Assembly (NCBI RefSeq): GCF_006440675.2 | Contig: NZ_CP083951.1 | Location: 1 to 64,000 of the forward strand | Direction: 5' to 3' | Length of the DNA: 64,000 bases | Origin: Mesorhizobium sp. B2-8-5 | GTDB taxonomy: Bacteria > Pseudomonadota > Alphaproteobacteria > Rhizobiales > Rhizobiaceae | In this document: piece after piece, positions 8,839 to 18,457 of the stretch | Layout: each line of letters begins with the position of its first letter | Numbering within the stretch: position 1 is the first letter of the stretch | Notes under the pieces: model-generated | Told to the model about the DNA's origin: nothing | The model's input: the letters and a program-made list of their open reading frames with translations, nothing else | Database searches by the model: none | Program-made: the position numbers and the translations under genes

Positions 8839-9219
8839 CTATTGGGCCGCGCCAGGGCGCTCGCGCCCGATGCGGCCGAGATGCGTATCCTGAAAACCGG
8901 TAGGCAGCTTGAGGCCGTAGCCGAGGGCACGGTCGATGGCGATGTGCGCGATCCAGATGAGCGCCACGGCGGTTGTGATCGGGCCGGCGAGCAACGCGCC
9001 CAAAAGCAGAAGCACGAGCGGGGCAATCAGGATATGCAAGGCGTTGTAGATGACGGCGCCGACGCTTGGCCCGGCGAGGTAGCCCAGCATCGACAGGTCC
9101 GGCGCAAGGATGAGCAGCGCAAACAGCCACCAGGAAAAGCCGGACATTGCGTAGCAAACGATAGCCAACGCGGCGACGGCGACCCATTCAAACCGGACAA
9201 TCAGGTCGACGGGCCGCAT
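8839..9219 (-). CDS. DUF4260 membrane protein
   Basis: A small hydrophobic protein of 126 residues with about four membrane segments (VAVAALAIVCYAMSG, WWLFALLILAPDLSMLGYLAG, APLVLLLLGALLAG, TAVALIWIAHIAIDRALGYGL). The GYLAGP and HIAIDRALGYGLKLP motifs are typical of DUF4260, a family of unknown function. The ATG at 9219 is chosen; a GTG two codons earlier is possible. It follows irr closely on the same strand and may be cotranscribed with it. Confidence 0.75.
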   Translation of the reverse strand: MRPVDLIVRFEWVAVAALAIVCYAMSGFSWWLFALLILAPDLSMLGYLAGPSVGAVIYNALHILIAPLVLLLLGALLAGPITTAVALIWIAHIAIDRALGYGLKLPTGFQDTHLGRIGRERPGAAQ

Positions 9220-9229
9220 CGCCACGGGA

Positions 9230-9661
9230 TCAATCGCAGCGTTTGGGACGCAGTCTCACCACGATGTCGACATTGGCGATCTCCATGCCTTCCGGCGGCG
9301 CCGGCAGGTTGGAGACGGTGACCGGTCCGCTCTCGATGTCGAAAATCCGGTTCTCGCCCTCGACGTAGAAGTGATGATGGTCAGAGGTGTTGGTGTCGAA
9401 ATAGGTTTTCGAGCCTTCGACCGCCAGGATGCGCAACAGGCCGGCCTGGGTGAATTGGTGGAGCGCGTTGTACACCGTCGCCAGCGAAACCGGCACGCCG
9501 GCGGCAATCGCCTCTTCGTGCAGTTCCTCGGCGGAAAGGTGGCGGTCGCCCTTGGCAAACAGCAGGTCGGCCAGCGCAATGCGCTGACGCGTCGGCCTCA
9601 GGCCGGCTTCGCGAACCCGCTTGTCCACAGCGACATTTTCCTTCCGATAGCCCGAATCCAT
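9230..9661 (-). CDS. irr: Iron response regulator Irr (Fur family)
   Basis: Irr is the rhizobial Fur-family regulator that senses iron through haem status and controls iron and haem genes through ICE motifs. The 143-residue product has the Fur winged helix (LRPTRQRIALADLL, SLATVYNALHQF) and the HHH cluster in TSDHHHFYVEGE that forms a haem site in Irr. The N-terminal haem regulatory motif GCPWHD of Bradyrhizobium Irr is absent, as in most other rhizobia. The ATG at 9661 is used; a GTG at 9667 is possible. It is divergent from fabA, a rhizobial arrangement. A perfect ICE palindrome at 46338 is a likely target. Confidence 0.9.
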   Translation of the reverse strand: MDSGYRKENVAVDKRVREAGLRPTRQRIALADLLFAKGDRHLSAEELHEEAIAAGVPVSLATVYNALHQFTQAGLLRILAVEGSKTYFDTNTSDHHHFYVEGENRIFDIESGPVTVSNLPAPPEGMEIANVDIVVRLRPKRCD

Positions 9662-9907
9662 CTTCACGTCGAAGCTTTGTTGCCCAGCCCATCAACAGGT
9701 CCAGCATGGCAAAAAGACGTCAAAAGCCAAAACCGGACATCAGCCGACATATATTCTGTAGTCCGAATGCGATCAATAGCGCGCATTGACCCGGGCAGGC
9801 GCACGGGTTAAGCGCAAACGCCGGTTTCCGGCCGCAAACAGAGTGTGTTAGGAAACCAACGACAAGGGCGCCCTGCCGCCCGCGAAGAACACGGGGACAG
9901 AAATTTG

Positions 9908-10423
9908 ATGGCGGGTCAAAAGTCCAGCTACGATTACGAGGAACTGCTCGCCTGCGCCCGCGGCGACCTGTTCGGGCCGGGCAATGCCCAGCTGCCCTAC
10001 CCACCAATGCTGATGTTCGACCGCATCACCGAGATCAGCGAGACCGGCGGCGCTTTCGACAAGGGCTTCATCCGCGCCGAATTCGATATCAAGCCGGACC
10101 TATGGTTCTTCGCCTGCCACTTCATCGGCAACCCGATCATGCCGGGCTGCCTCGGCCTCGACGCCATGTGGCAGCTGACCGGTTTCTATCTCGGCTGGCT
10201 GGGCGAACCCGGCAAGGGCATGGCGCTGTCGACCGGCGAGGTGAAGTTCAAGGGCATGGTGACGCCATCGGTGAAGAAGGTCGAATACGGCATCGACTTC
10301 AAGCGCGTGATGCGCGGCCGTTTGGTGCTTGGCATAGCCGATGGCTGGCTCAAGGCGGATGGCGAACCCATATATGCGGCTACGGATCTGAAGGTCGGCC
10401 TGTCCAAGCAGTCGGCCGCCTGA
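9908..10423 (+). CDS. fabA: 3-hydroxydecanoyl-ACP dehydratase/isomerase
   Basis: FabA dehydrates 3-hydroxydecanoyl-ACP and isomerises the product to the cis-3 form, the branch point to unsaturated fatty acids. The 171-residue product has the FabA segments [14 protein letters not shown] and [23 protein letters not shown], which carry the catalytic His (ACHF) and the Asp of LGLDAMWQ. The ATG at 9908 gives the normal length. fabB and fabI follow on the same strand, giving the complete unsaturated branch plus an enoyl reductase. Confidence 0.96.
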   Translation: MAGQKSSYDYEELLACARGDLFGPGNAQLPYPPMLMFDRITEISETGGAFDKGFIRAEFDIKPDLWFFACHFIGNPIMPGCLGLDAMWQLTGFYLGWLGEPGKGMALSTGEVKFKGMVTPSVKKVEYGIDFKRVMRGRLVLGIADGWLKADGEPIYAATDLKVGLSKQSAA

Positions 10424-10538
10424 CCGTTTTCCGCCACGGCGCCCGCATAGCCAATGGACGCCACGTCAGTTTATTTGCGTATGATCAAGGGGAAAACCGG
10501 CTAGGTCTTTCGCCCGAATACGCGGGAAGGAGTTGCGA

Positions 10539-11759
10539 ATGAGACGGGTCGTAGTGACAGGGCTCGGCATTGTGTCGTCGATCGGCAACAATGCCAACGA
10601 GGTGCAGAGCTCGCTTTACGATGCCAAATCAGGCATCAGCTTTTCCAATTCCTTCGCCGAACACGGCTTCCGCTGCCAGGTCTGGGGCGCGCCGACGCTC
10701 GATCCCACTCCGATGATCGACCGCCGCGCCATGCGCTTCCTGAGCCAAGGCGCTGCCTGGAACCACGTCGCCATGGACCAGGCGATCGCTGATGCCGGCT
10801 TAAGCGAAGGCGACGTCACGAATGAGCGGACCGGCATCGTGATGGGTTCCGGCGGGCCGTCGACCCGCACCATCGTCGAAGCGGCCGAAACCACGCTCAA
10901 GAACAACAGCCCCAAGCGCATCGGCCCGTTCGCCGTGCCGAAGGCCATGTCGTCGACGGCGTCGGCCACCCTGGCCACATGGTTCAAGATCCACGGCGTC
11001 AACTATTCGATCTCGTCGGCCTGCTCGACCTCGGCGCACTGCATCGGCAATGCGTATGAGCTGATACAGTGGGGCAAGCAGGACGTGATGTTCGCCGGCG
11101 GCCATGAGGATCTCGATTGGACCATGTCGGACCTGTTCGACGCCATGGGCGCCATGTCGTCGAAGTTCAACGACAACGCATCGACCGCTTCCCGCGCCTA
11201 TGACGTCAACCGCGACGGCTTCGTCATTGCCGGCGGCGCCGGCGTGCTGGTGCTGGAAGAGCTGGAACATGCCAGGGCGCGCGGTGCCAAGATCTACGCC
11301 GAGATCGTCGGCTATGGCGCGACTTCCGACGGCTACGACATGGTTGCCCCTTCGGGGGAAGGCGCCATGCGCTGCATGCGCCAGGCGCTTGCCACGGTGT
11401 CTTCGCCGGTCGACTACATCAACACCCACGGCACCTCGACGCCGGTCGGCGATTCCAAGGAAATGGGCGCCATTCGCGAGGTGTTCGGCGACAAGATGCC
11501 TTACATCACCTCGACCAAGTCGCTCACCGGCCATTCGCTGGGGGCGGCCGGCGTGCAGGAATCGATCTATTCGATCCTGATGATGCAGGGCGGTTTCATC
11601 GGCGAGAGCGCCCATATCGAGGAGCTCGATCCGGAATTCGAGGGCATGCCGATCGTGCGCAAGCGTATCGACGACGCGAGGATCGACACCGTCCTGTCCA
11701 ACTCATTCGGTTTCGGCGGCACCAACGCAACGTTGATTTTCCAGCGCTATTCCGCGTAA
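10539..11759 (+). CDS. fabB: Beta-ketoacyl-ACP synthase I
   Basis: FabB elongates the cis-unsaturated intermediate made by FabA. The 406-residue product starts [18 protein letters not shown] and has the active-site Cys in [12 protein letters not shown], the two His in [11 protein letters not shown] and TGHSLGAAG, and a C-terminal [14 protein letters not shown]. The ATG at 10539 is chosen over the TTG at 10533 because the GGGAAGGAG Shine-Dalgarno (about 10524-10532) is correctly spaced only for the ATG. It lies 115 bases after fabA and 31 before fabI. Confidence 0.96.
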   Translation: MRRVVVTGLGIVSSIGNNANEVQSSLYDAKSGISFSNSFAEHGFRCQVWGAPTLDPTPMIDRRAMRFLSQGAAWNHVAMDQAIADAGLSEGDVTNERTGIVMGSGGPSTRTIVEAAETTLKNNSPKRIGPFAVPKAMSSTASATLATWFKIHGVNYSISSACSTSAHCIGNAYELIQWGKQDVMFAGGHEDLDWTMSDLFDAMGAMSSKFNDNASTASRAYDVNRDGFVIAGGAGVLVLEELEHARARGAKIYAEIVGYGATSDGYDMVAPSGEGAMRCMRQALATVSSPVDYINTHGTSTPVGDSKEMGAIREVFGDKMPYITSTKSLTGHSLGAAGVQESIYSILMMQGGFIGESAHIEELDPEFEGMPIVRKRIDDARIDTVLSNSFGFGGTNATLIFQRYSA

Positions 11760-11790
11760 GACCAGCGTTTTTCATAAGGATTGCCAAGGC

Positions 11791-12603
11791 ATGGAAGGGT
11801 TGATGAAGGGCAAGCGCGGGCTTGTCATGGGTGTCGCCAACGACCATTCGATTGCCTGGGGCATCGCCAAGAAGCTGTCGGAACACGGGGCGGAACTCGC
11901 TTTCACCTACCAGGGCGACGCCTTCGGGCGGCGGGTCAAGCCGCTCGCCGAGAAGGTAGGGGCTTCGCTGATCGTGCCTTGCGATGTCGAGGACAGCGCC
12001 TCGGTCACCGCGACCTTCGAGACCCTCGGCAAGGCCTGGGGCGGGCTGGATTTCGTGGTGCACGCCATCGGTTTTTCCGACAAGAACGAGCTGAAGGGCC
12101 TTTACGCCGACACCAGCCGCGACAATTTCGTGCGCACAATGGTGATCTCCTGCTATTCCTTCACCGAGATCGCCCGCAACGCCGCCGCGCTGATGAGCAA
12201 TGGCGGCTCGATGATCACGCTCACCTATGCCGGCTCGGTCAGGGTGATGCCGAACTACAATGTCATGGGCGTCGCCAAGGCCGGGCTGGAAGCCAGCGTG
12301 CGCTACCTTGCCAACGACTACGGCCCACGCGGTATCAGGGTGAACGGCATCTCGGCCGGGCCAGTGCGGACGCTGGCCGGCTCTGGCGTGTCCGATGCCC
12401 GCCACATGTTCTCCTACCAGCAGCGCAACTCGCCTTTGCGGCGCACCGTGACCATCGACGAAGTCGGCGGCTCGGCGCTCTACCTGCTCTCCGACCTGTC
12501 GTCGGGCGTCACCGGTGAAATCCACTATGTCGATTCCGGCTATCACATCGTTTCGATGCCGGCACTGGAGGAACTGAAGCAGAACGACGGCACGCGCGAA
12601 TAG
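11791..12603 (+). CDS. fabI: Enoyl-ACP reductase FabI
   Basis: FabI carries out the NADH-dependent last reduction of each fatty acid elongation cycle and is the triclosan and isoniazid-type drug target. The 270-residue short-chain dehydrogenase has the FabI variant of the cofactor loop (GVANDHSIAWGIAKKL), the YNVMGVAK active site with the Tyr-x6-Lys spacing, and the substrate-loop segment NGISAGPVRTLAGSG. It is the third gene of the fabA-fabB-fabI set. Confidence 0.95.
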   Translation: MEGLMKGKRGLVMGVANDHSIAWGIAKKLSEHGAELAFTYQGDAFGRRVKPLAEKVGASLIVPCDVEDSASVTATFETLGKAWGGLDFVVHAIGFSDKNELKGLYADTSRDNFVRTMVISCYSFTEIARNAAALMSNGGSMITLTYAGSVRVMPNYNVMGVAKAGLEASVRYLANDYGPRGIRVNGISAGPVRTLAGSGVSDARHMFSYQQRNSPLRRTVTIDEVGGSALYLLSDLSSGVTGEIHYVDSGYHIVSMPALEELKQNDGTRE

Positions 12604-12705
12604 TTTGCAGTCGCGACAGTAGCGTTCCAGTAAAATTGGATGCATTGGCGGAAACTCATTTTAAGGAGATATCCGCTATAAGGTCCCCTAATCTAGGGAC
12701 AATGC

Positions 12706-14259
12706 ATGCCTGCAGTCAGCAATCCGAAACGGACTCCGCTGTTCCGGCTGATCACCATCGCCAGTTCGGGCATGGGCAGTTTCATCCTTGGACTATGGGG
12801 CCTGCGGTTCGGCTTCGGCGACGGCATGGCCGGCATGCCGGCCGAAACGATGGCCGGCGTCATCGCCGCGCTCTGCGCTTTGGCCGCCGGCGGTGCCGCG
12901 CTGTCGTTCTTCGCGGGCGTCGATGAATCGGCGGCCTATGTCTTCAAGGAAACCCATTTCGACAAGCTGACCGGCCTTTTGTCGCGCCAGGCCATGGTCG
13001 GCAAGATAGCCGAGGCCGCCTCCGGGACGATCCGAACAGGCGAGCCGGTGTTCCTCATCGACATCGATATCGACCGCTTCAAGCAGATCAATGACGCCAT
13101 CGGCTACAGCCAGGGTGACGAACTGATCCGCGCCTTCACCAGCAGGCTGAAGGACAACATGCCGAAGAACGCGGTGATCGGGCGCCTCGGCGCCGGCGAA
13201 TTCGGCGTGCTGCTGCCGGATCGCGACATCAGGGGTTCGATCGAGCGGCTCATCGAGAAGCTCATCAACGAGATGATGGAGCCCTACCAGCTGCAGAGCC
13301 ATCTGCAGTCGGTCAGCCTGTCGGTCGGCATCGTGGCGATGCCGAAGGACGGCGTCGACCCAGTGCTCATCCTGCGCCGCTCGAACCTGGCGCTGCAGAA
13401 CGCGCGCGCCAGCGGCGTCGGCAACTGGTCTGTCTTCCACGCCGACATGGGCCGGGTGGCGGACTACCGGCAGTGGATCGAGTCGGAGTTGAAGACCGCC
13501 TTCGACCGCGGCGACTTCAGCCTTCACTATCAGCCGCAGCTCAACCTGCCGAGCGGCCGCATCGTCGGCTATGAGGCGCTGATCCGCTGGAAGCATCCGG
13601 AGCGCGGCATGATCCCGCCGATGGAATTCATTCCGATCGCCGAGGAAACCGGCATGATCAATCCGATCGGCGAGTGGGTGCTGCGCAAGGCCTGCAGCGA
13701 CGCCCGCTACCTGCCGGAGGACTGCTTCGTCGCCGTCAACATCTCGCCGGCCCAGTTCATGACCAGGGATTTCGTCGGCATCGTGCGGGAAGTGATGGAA
13801 TCGACCGGCATCAAGCCGTCGCGGCTGGAGCTCGAGGTCACCGAGACCGCGATGATGCAGGACCGCGACCGCGCCGCGGCGATCCTGGAGCAGCTTGCCG
13901 AGATGGGCATCTCCGTGGCCGTCGACGATTTCGGCACCGGCTATTCCAATTTGAGCTACCTGATCGATTTCTCCTTCGGCAAGCTGAAGATCGACCGCTC
14001 GTTCGTCAGCCGCATCGACACCGACTCCAGCTCCGGCGCGATCGTGTCGACCATTGTCGGCCTGTCGCGGGCGCTGGGCGTCGGCATCATCGCAGAAGGC
14101 GTGGAGACCGAGAACCAGGCCACCCTGCTCCGAGCGGCCGGCTGCGAGGTCGTGCAGGGCTATCTGTTCGGCCGGCCGGCGCCGCTCAAGGTCGAGCTTG
14201 GCGAAGCGCGGCCCGCCTTCGGCACGCACGAACCCGCCCGCATCGTCAGCGTGCAATAA
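12706..14259 (+). CDS. Membrane GGDEF-EAL protein, probable c-di-GMP phosphodiesterase
   Basis: A 517-residue protein with two N-terminal membrane segments (about residues 13-36 and 48-70), a GGDEF domain (about 82-245) and an EAL domain (about 262-505). The cyclase signature reads GAGEF at 162-166, so diguanylate cyclase activity is doubtful. The EAL domain looks intact: YEALIRW at 289-295, NISPAQF, EVTETAMM and DDFGTGYSNLSYL with the metal-binding acidic pair. The likely role is c-di-GMP hydrolysis, with the degenerate GGDEF domain binding GTP as an allosteric sensor in some relatives. It has no operon partner and its signal is unknown. Confidence 0.9.
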   Translation: MPAVSNPKRTPLFRLITIASSGMGSFILGLWGLRFGFGDGMAGMPAETMAGVIAALCALAAGGAALSFFAGVDESAAYVFKETHFDKLTGLLSRQAMVGKIAEAASGTIRTGEPVFLIDIDIDRFKQINDAIGYSQGDELIRAFTSRLKDNMPKNAVIGRLGAGEFGVLLPDRDIRGSIERLIEKLINEMMEPYQLQSHLQSVSLSVGIVAMPKDGVDPVLILRRSNLALQNARASGVGNWSVFHADMGRVADYRQWIESELKTAFDRGDFSLHYQPQLNLPSGRIVGYEALIRWKHPERGMIPPMEFIPIAEETGMINPIGEWVLRKACSDARYLPEDCFVAVNISPAQFMTRDFVGIVREVMESTGIKPSRLELEVTETAMMQDRDRAAAILEQLAEMGISVAVDDFGTGYSNLSYLIDFSFGKLKIDRSFVSRIDTDSSSGAIVSTIVGLSRALGVGIIAEGVETENQATLLRAAGCEVVQGYLFGRPAPLKVELGEARPAFGTHEPARIVSVQ

Positions 14260-14280
14260 GCACCTAGCTCTTTTCCTGAC

Positions 14281-14324
14281 GCAATTCCGGACGGAAAACC
14301 GCTCCACACTTTCCCTGGAATTGC
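14281..14324. repeat. 44-bp rhizobial palindromic repeat, copy 1
   Basis: Ends GCAATTCC and GGAATTGC form an inverted pair with an internal ACGGAAAACCG core. The same 44-base element recurs at 15363-15406 in the same orientation and at 19591-19634 inverted. It lies just after the GGDEF-EAL gene. Confidence 0.85.
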
Positions 14325-14325
14325 T

Positions 14326-15336
14326 TCAGCGGCGCGCCGAAAACACCTTGAACATCCCGTCGCGGGCAATCTCGGCATGGCTGGCAAAGGCCGCCGAAAG
14401 CACCTGCTCGTAAGGAAGCTGGCGGTTGGCGACCATGAACAGGCGCCCGCCCGGCCTCAAGGCTTTCGACGCGGCGCGGATCATGCCGGCGCCGATGCCG
14501 GATTCAGCCGCACGCCCACTGTGGAAGGGCGGGTTCATGACGATCGCGTCGTAGCGCCGCTCGACCGTCTCGGTGAGCAGATCGGTCCAGAAGAAACGGG
14601 GCTCGACCGCTGCCGCATGAACATTGAGCCTGGCAGCCTCCAGGGCCTCGAAGTCCGCCTCATAGAGATCCAGACCAGAGATGCCAGGCGAACGTTCTGT
14701 CACCTCGGCCGCCAAATAACCCCAGCCGGCGCAGAAATCGGCGACATTGCCCTTGAGATCGCCAGGCAGGTGCGCGGCCAGCAATTTCGATCCCGCATCG
14801 ACACGGTCGAAAGAGAACATGCCAGGCTTGGTCTTGAAGCCGCCGTCGACGACAAGATCGGGGTTGCCGGCGCGCAGCGTCGCGGCCGCCTCCGTACCGG
14901 TTCGCCTGAACCAGAAAGCGACGCCGTGGTGCTTCGGCAGATGGCCTTCCAGCGACGCCAGCGCGTTGATCCGCTTGCGCAGGCTGTCAATGCCGTCCTC
15001 CTTGCCACCCGCGACCGCGATCAGCCCGCCCGGCACGGTGCGTTCGATGGCGTCGGCGATGCGCAACTCATTTTGCCCACGATGACGGCCCGCAAGCACC
15101 AGCGCCAGCTCGAAGCCGGTACCCTCGGCGCGCGGCGTGACCGGATAGCCAGACGCGTGCAGCGTTCGAAAATGTGGCCGAAAGCCTTGCACGAGATGCA
15201 GCGCCGCCTCGAAGCCGGCGGGCAAGCGAAAGCCGGGCTCGGCGCCGAGAAACAGGACGCGGGCATCCTTTCGCGGCAGAGGCAGCGCCTCGGCCTCGAA
15301 CGGGTAGAACAGCGTCTTCAGCGGCTCCGCGGCCAT
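14326..15336 (-). CDS. rsmC: 16S rRNA guanine-N2 methyltransferase RsmC family
   Basis: This family methylates 16S rRNA G1207 with S-adenosylmethionine. The 336-residue product has the two-domain RsmC layout: a degenerate N-terminal methyltransferase-like half and a C-terminal catalytic half with VADFCAGWGYLAAEV (SAM site), then the base-amino methyltransferase motif NPPFHSGR and the RPGGRLFMVANRQLPYE segment. It is a lone gene bounded on both sides by copies of the same 44-base palindromic repeat. Confidence 0.85.
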   Translation of the reverse strand: MAAEPLKTLFYPFEAEALPLPRKDARVLFLGAEPGFRLPAGFEAALHLVQGFRPHFRTLHASGYPVTPRAEGTGFELALVLAGRHRGQNELRIADAIERTVPGGLIAVAGGKEDGIDSLRKRINALASLEGHLPKHHGVAFWFRRTGTEAAATLRAGNPDLVVDGGFKTKPGMFSFDRVDAGSKLLAAHLPGDLKGNVADFCAGWGYLAAEVTERSPGISGLDLYEADFEALEAARLNVHAAAVEPRFFWTDLLTETVERRYDAIVMNPPFHSGRAAESGIGAGMIRAASKALRPGGRLFMVANRQLPYEQVLSAAFASHAEIARDGMFKVFSARR

Positions 15337-15362
15337 TCACCTGCTCCGTAGGACTCTTCGAC

Positions 15363-15406
15363 GCAATTCCGGACGGAAAACCGGTTCCCGCTTTACGTGG
15401 AATTGC
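15363..15406. repeat. 44-bp rhizobial palindromic repeat, copy 2
   Basis: Same element and orientation as 14281-14324, with ends GCAATTCC and GGAATTGC. It lies between the rsmC start and the pnp stop, so rsmC is bracketed by direct copies. Confidence 0.85.
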
Positions 15407-15468
15407 CCTGAAATAAAAACGGGCGCGACCTTGCGGCGCGCCCGTCTCAAACTATCCAGCCAAACCGA

Positions 15469-17619
15469 TCAGGCGGCGTCTTCCTCGCCGTCCGACTTCT
15501 TCTTTTCCTGGACGATTTCCTTGCCGGTCGCCTGGTCGACGACCTTCATCGACAGGCGGACCTTGCCGCGCTCGTCGAAGCCCATCAGCTTGACCCAGAC
15601 CTTGTCGCCTTCCTTGACGACGTCGGAGGTCTTGGCGACGCGCTCATTGGCGAGCTGCGAGATGTGGACGAGGCCGTCGCGCGGGCCGAAGAAGTTGACG
15701 AACGCGCCGAAGTCGGCCGTCTTGACGACGGTGCCTTCGTAGATCTCGCCGACTTCCGGCTCGGCGACAATGGTGTGGATCCACTTCTTCGCCGCCTCGA
15801 TCTCCTTGGCGTTCGCCGAAGCGATCTTGACCGTGCCGTCGTCCTCGATGTTGATCTTGGCGCCGGTCTTCTCGACGATCTCGCGGATCACCTTGCCGCC
15901 GGAGCCGATGACGTCGCGGATCTTGTCGGTCGGGATATGCATGACCTCGATGCGCGGCGCGAATTCGCCGAGCTCGGCGCGGGCGCCGGACAGCGCATGC
16001 GCCATCTCGCCGAGGATATGCAGGCGGCCATCCTTGGCCTGGGCCAGGGCGATGCCCATGATCTCCTCGGTGATGCCATCGATCTTGATGTCCATCTGCA
16101 GCGAGGTGACGCCATTGGCGGTGCCGGCGACCTTGAAGTCCATGTCGCCGAGGTGGTCCTCATCGCCCAGGATGTCGGAGAGCACGGCAAAGCGCTCGCC
16201 TTCCTTGATCAGGCCCATGGCGATGCCGGCGACCGGCTTTGCCAGCGGCACGCCGGCATCCATCAGAGCCAGCGAGGTGCCGCACACGGTCGCCATCGAG
16301 GACGAGCCGTTGGACTCGGTGATCTCCGAAACGACGCGCAGCGTGTAGGGGAACTGGTCCGCGCTCGGCAGCATCGGGCGGATGGCGCGCCAGGCGAGCT
16401 TGCCGTGGCCGATTTCGCGGCGGCCCGGCGAACCCATGCGGCCGGTCTCGCCGACGGAATAGGGCGGGAAGTTGTAGTGAAGGAGGAACTTCTCCTTGTA
16501 CATGCCGGTCAGCGAATCGACATACTGCTCGTCCTCGCCGGTGCCGAGCGTGGCAACGACCAGCGCCTGGGTCTCGCCGCGCGTGAACAGCGCCGAACCA
16601 TGGGTGCGCGCCAGGACGCCGACTTCCGAAACGATCTTGCGAACGGTCTTGAGATCACGGCCGTCAATGCGCGAGCCGGTGTCGAGGATGTTCCAGCGGA
16701 CGACCTTGGCCTGAAGCTCCTTGAACACCGAGCCGATCTGCTCTGAGGTGTGTTTGGCCTCTTCGCCTTCGGCCGGCGCAAACGCGGCCTTGACCTTCGC
16801 CTTGACGCCGTCGACGGCGGCATAGCGCTTCTGCTTGTCGGTGATCTTGTAGGCTTCGCGAAGCTCGTCGCCGACGATCTTCAGCATCTCGGCTTCGAGC
16901 GCGGAATGATCCGGCGCGGTGAAGTCGCGCGGCTCCTTGGCGGCGACCTCGGCCAGCTTGATGATCGCGTCGATCACAGGCTGGAAGCCCTTGTGGCCGA
17001 ACACGACGGCGCCGAGCATCAGGTCCTCGGAGAGTTCCTTGGCCTCGGATTCGACCATAAGCACAGCGTCGCCGGTGCCGGCAACGACGAGGTCGAGCTT
17101 GGATTCCTGCATTTCGTCGATATGCGGGTTGAGCACATATTCGCCGTTGATGTAGCCGACGCGGGCGCCGCCGATCGGGCCCATGAAGGGCACGCCGGAA
17201 AGCGTCAGCGCGGCGGAGGTGGCGACGATCGACAGGATGTCCGGATCGTTCTCGAGATCATGCTGGACGACGGTGACGACGATCTGGGTGTCGTTCTTGT
17301 AGCCGTCGGCGAAAAGCGGGCGGATCGGACGGTCGATCAGGCGGGAAACCAGCGTTTCCTTTTCGCTCGGACGGCCCTCACGCTTGAAGTAGCCGCCCGG
17401 GATCTTGCCGGCGGCATAGGTCTTTTCCTGGTAGTTGACGGTAAGCGGGAAGAAATCGAGGCCGGGCTTCGGCTCCTTCATCGAAACGACGGTGGCGAGA
17501 ACGACCGTCTCGCCATAGGTGGCGAGCACCGCGCCGTCAGCCTGGCGTGCGATCTTGCCGGTTTCCAGGATGAGCGGACGGCCGCCCCATTCGATTTCCA
17601 CTTTGTGTTGATTGAACAT
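15469..17619 (-). CDS. pnp: Polynucleotide phosphorylase
   Basis: PNPase degrades RNA 3' to 5' by phosphorolysis and is a partner of RNase E in the degradosome. The 716-residue product has two RNase PH-like domains (the first with [22 protein letters not shown], the second with [17 protein letters not shown]), then a KH domain around [15 protein letters not shown] and an S1 domain around [18 protein letters not shown] near the C-terminus. It lies downstream of rpsO, the conserved order, separated by a hairpin-rich leader. Confidence 0.97.
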   Translation of the reverse strand: MFNQHKVEIEWGGRPLILETGKIARQADGAVLATYGETVVLATVVSMKEPKPGLDFFPLTVNYQEKTYAAGKIPGGYFKREGRPSEKETLVSRLIDRPIRPLFADGYKNDTQIVVTVVQHDLENDPDILSIVATSAALTLSGVPFMGPIGGARVGYINGEYVLNPHIDEMQESKLDLVVAGTGDAVLMVESEAKELSEDLMLGAVVFGHKGFQPVIDAIIKLAEVAAKEPRDFTAPDHSALEAEMLKIVGDELREAYKITDKQKRYAAVDGVKAKVKAAFAPAEGEEAKHTSEQIGSVFKELQAKVVRWNILDTGSRIDGRDLKTVRKIVSEVGVLARTHGSALFTRGETQALVVATLGTGEDEQYVDSLTGMYKEKFLLHYNFPPYSVGETGRMGSPGRREIGHGKLAWRAIRPMLPSADQFPYTLRVVSEITESNGSSSMATVCGTSLALMDAGVPLAKPVAGIAMGLIKEGERFAVLSDILGDEDHLGDMDFKVAGTANGVTSLQMDIKIDGITEEIMGIALAQAKDGRLHILGEMAHALSGARAELGEFAPRIEVMHIPTDKIRDVIGSGGKVIREIVEKTGAKINIEDDGTVKIASANAKEIEAAKKWIHTIVAEPEVGEIYEGTVVKTADFGAFVNFFGPRDGLVHISQLANERVAKTSDVVKEGDKVWVKLMGFDERGKVRLSMKVVDQATGKEIVQEKKKSDGEEDAA

Positions 17620-17958
17620 GTCTTGTCCTTCATGTGCGGAAAGGGCCGCGCCGTCCTAACGGTCACGGGTTCTCCCTTTCCTGGCTTCCTTCGGGCAGCC
17701 ACGGGCAAGACAACGGGAGGCTCGTAGGTTCGGCTCATAAGCCGAGCGAGCATCCTGCAATCCTGCCCCATGACCGTCCATGGGGCGGTTCCGAATGGCC
17801 CTCTGCGCGTCCGGAACCGTGTTTGGCCGACCGATCGGCCGGCTTGCGCATGACGCCGGAAACCGCTGTTTCCGGAACGCGCCCTGCGCGAATGCGAATT
17901 TCAAGAGCGCGTCGCGCTCCGGCATTATCGCACCGGATCGACCGATGCGCCAATGCGC
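17620..17958 (-). promoter_or_regulatory. Hairpin-rich 5' leader of pnp
   Basis: This 340-base gap before pnp has no credible gene but holds a row of perfect inverted repeats: 17766-17785 (CCCCATG/CATGGGG), 17787-17818 (GGTTCCG/CGGAACC), 17825-17840 (GGCCGA/TCGGCC), 17856-17875 (CCGGAAAC/GTTTCCGG) and 17905-17919 (GAGCGCG/CGCGCTC). In enterobacteria the pnp leader is cut by RNase III and drives autoregulation; a similar role here is an inference. Confidence 0.5.
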
Positions 17959-17992
17959 GACCGGCGAGCCCTCCGAGGAGGGCCCGCCGGTC
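17959..17992 (-). terminator. Hairpin after rpsO
   Basis: GACCGGCG-A-GCCCTCC and GGAGGGC-C-CGCCGGTC pair with one mismatch around a short loop, a few bases after the rpsO stop. On the minus strand it would end or attenuate rpsO transcripts before pnp. Confidence 0.6.
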
Positions 17993-17998
17993 AATTCG

Positions 17999-18268
17999 TC
18001 AGCGACGGAGACCGAGCTTGTCGATCAGCGTCTGATAGCGCGCGTCATCCTTGCGCTTGAGGTAGTCAAGCAGGCTGCGGCGCTGGGAGACCAGAGCAAG
18101 CAGGCCACGGCGGGAATGGTTATCCTTCTTGTGGTCCTTGAAGTGCTCGGTCAGGTTCTTGATGCGCTCGGAAAGAATGGCAACCTGGACTTCCGGAGAT
18201 CCGGTGTCGCCCTTGGTGGTTGCGAATTCGGTCATCAATTCGTTCTTGCGGTCGGCAGTAATCGACAT
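17999..18268 (-). CDS. rpsO: 30S ribosomal protein S15
   Basis: S15 is a primary binder of the 16S rRNA central domain. The 89-residue product shows the family signature with [23 protein letters not shown] and the [20 protein letters not shown] segment, and is exactly the usual length. It is followed by a strong hairpin and then pnp, the widely conserved rpsO-pnp pair. Confidence 0.97.
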   Translation of the reverse strand: MSITADRKNELMTEFATTKGDTGSPEVQVAILSERIKNLTEHFKDHKKDNHSRRGLLALVSQRRSLLDYLKRKDDARYQTLIDKLGLRR

Positions 18269-18457
18269 CGTGCTTTTCCTTATCTGTTGGAGGAAACGGG
18301 ACGCCCACAGCCGGGATGTCGTCCAGCAGGGGCCAGTGCAAGCGACGCGTCAGGGCGCGAAGCTGCGGCGCATATAGTGCAATTCCGGAAAAAACACCAG
18401 CCCAAATATCAAGCCGGCTTGTCGCAGGTCTTTCCATGAAAACAAAGGGTTCAGCGG

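Noticed and set aside
14281..15406. Insertion sequence or small transposon around rsmC
   Set aside because: The flanking repeats are short palindromes found elsewhere; no transposase and no target duplications were seen.
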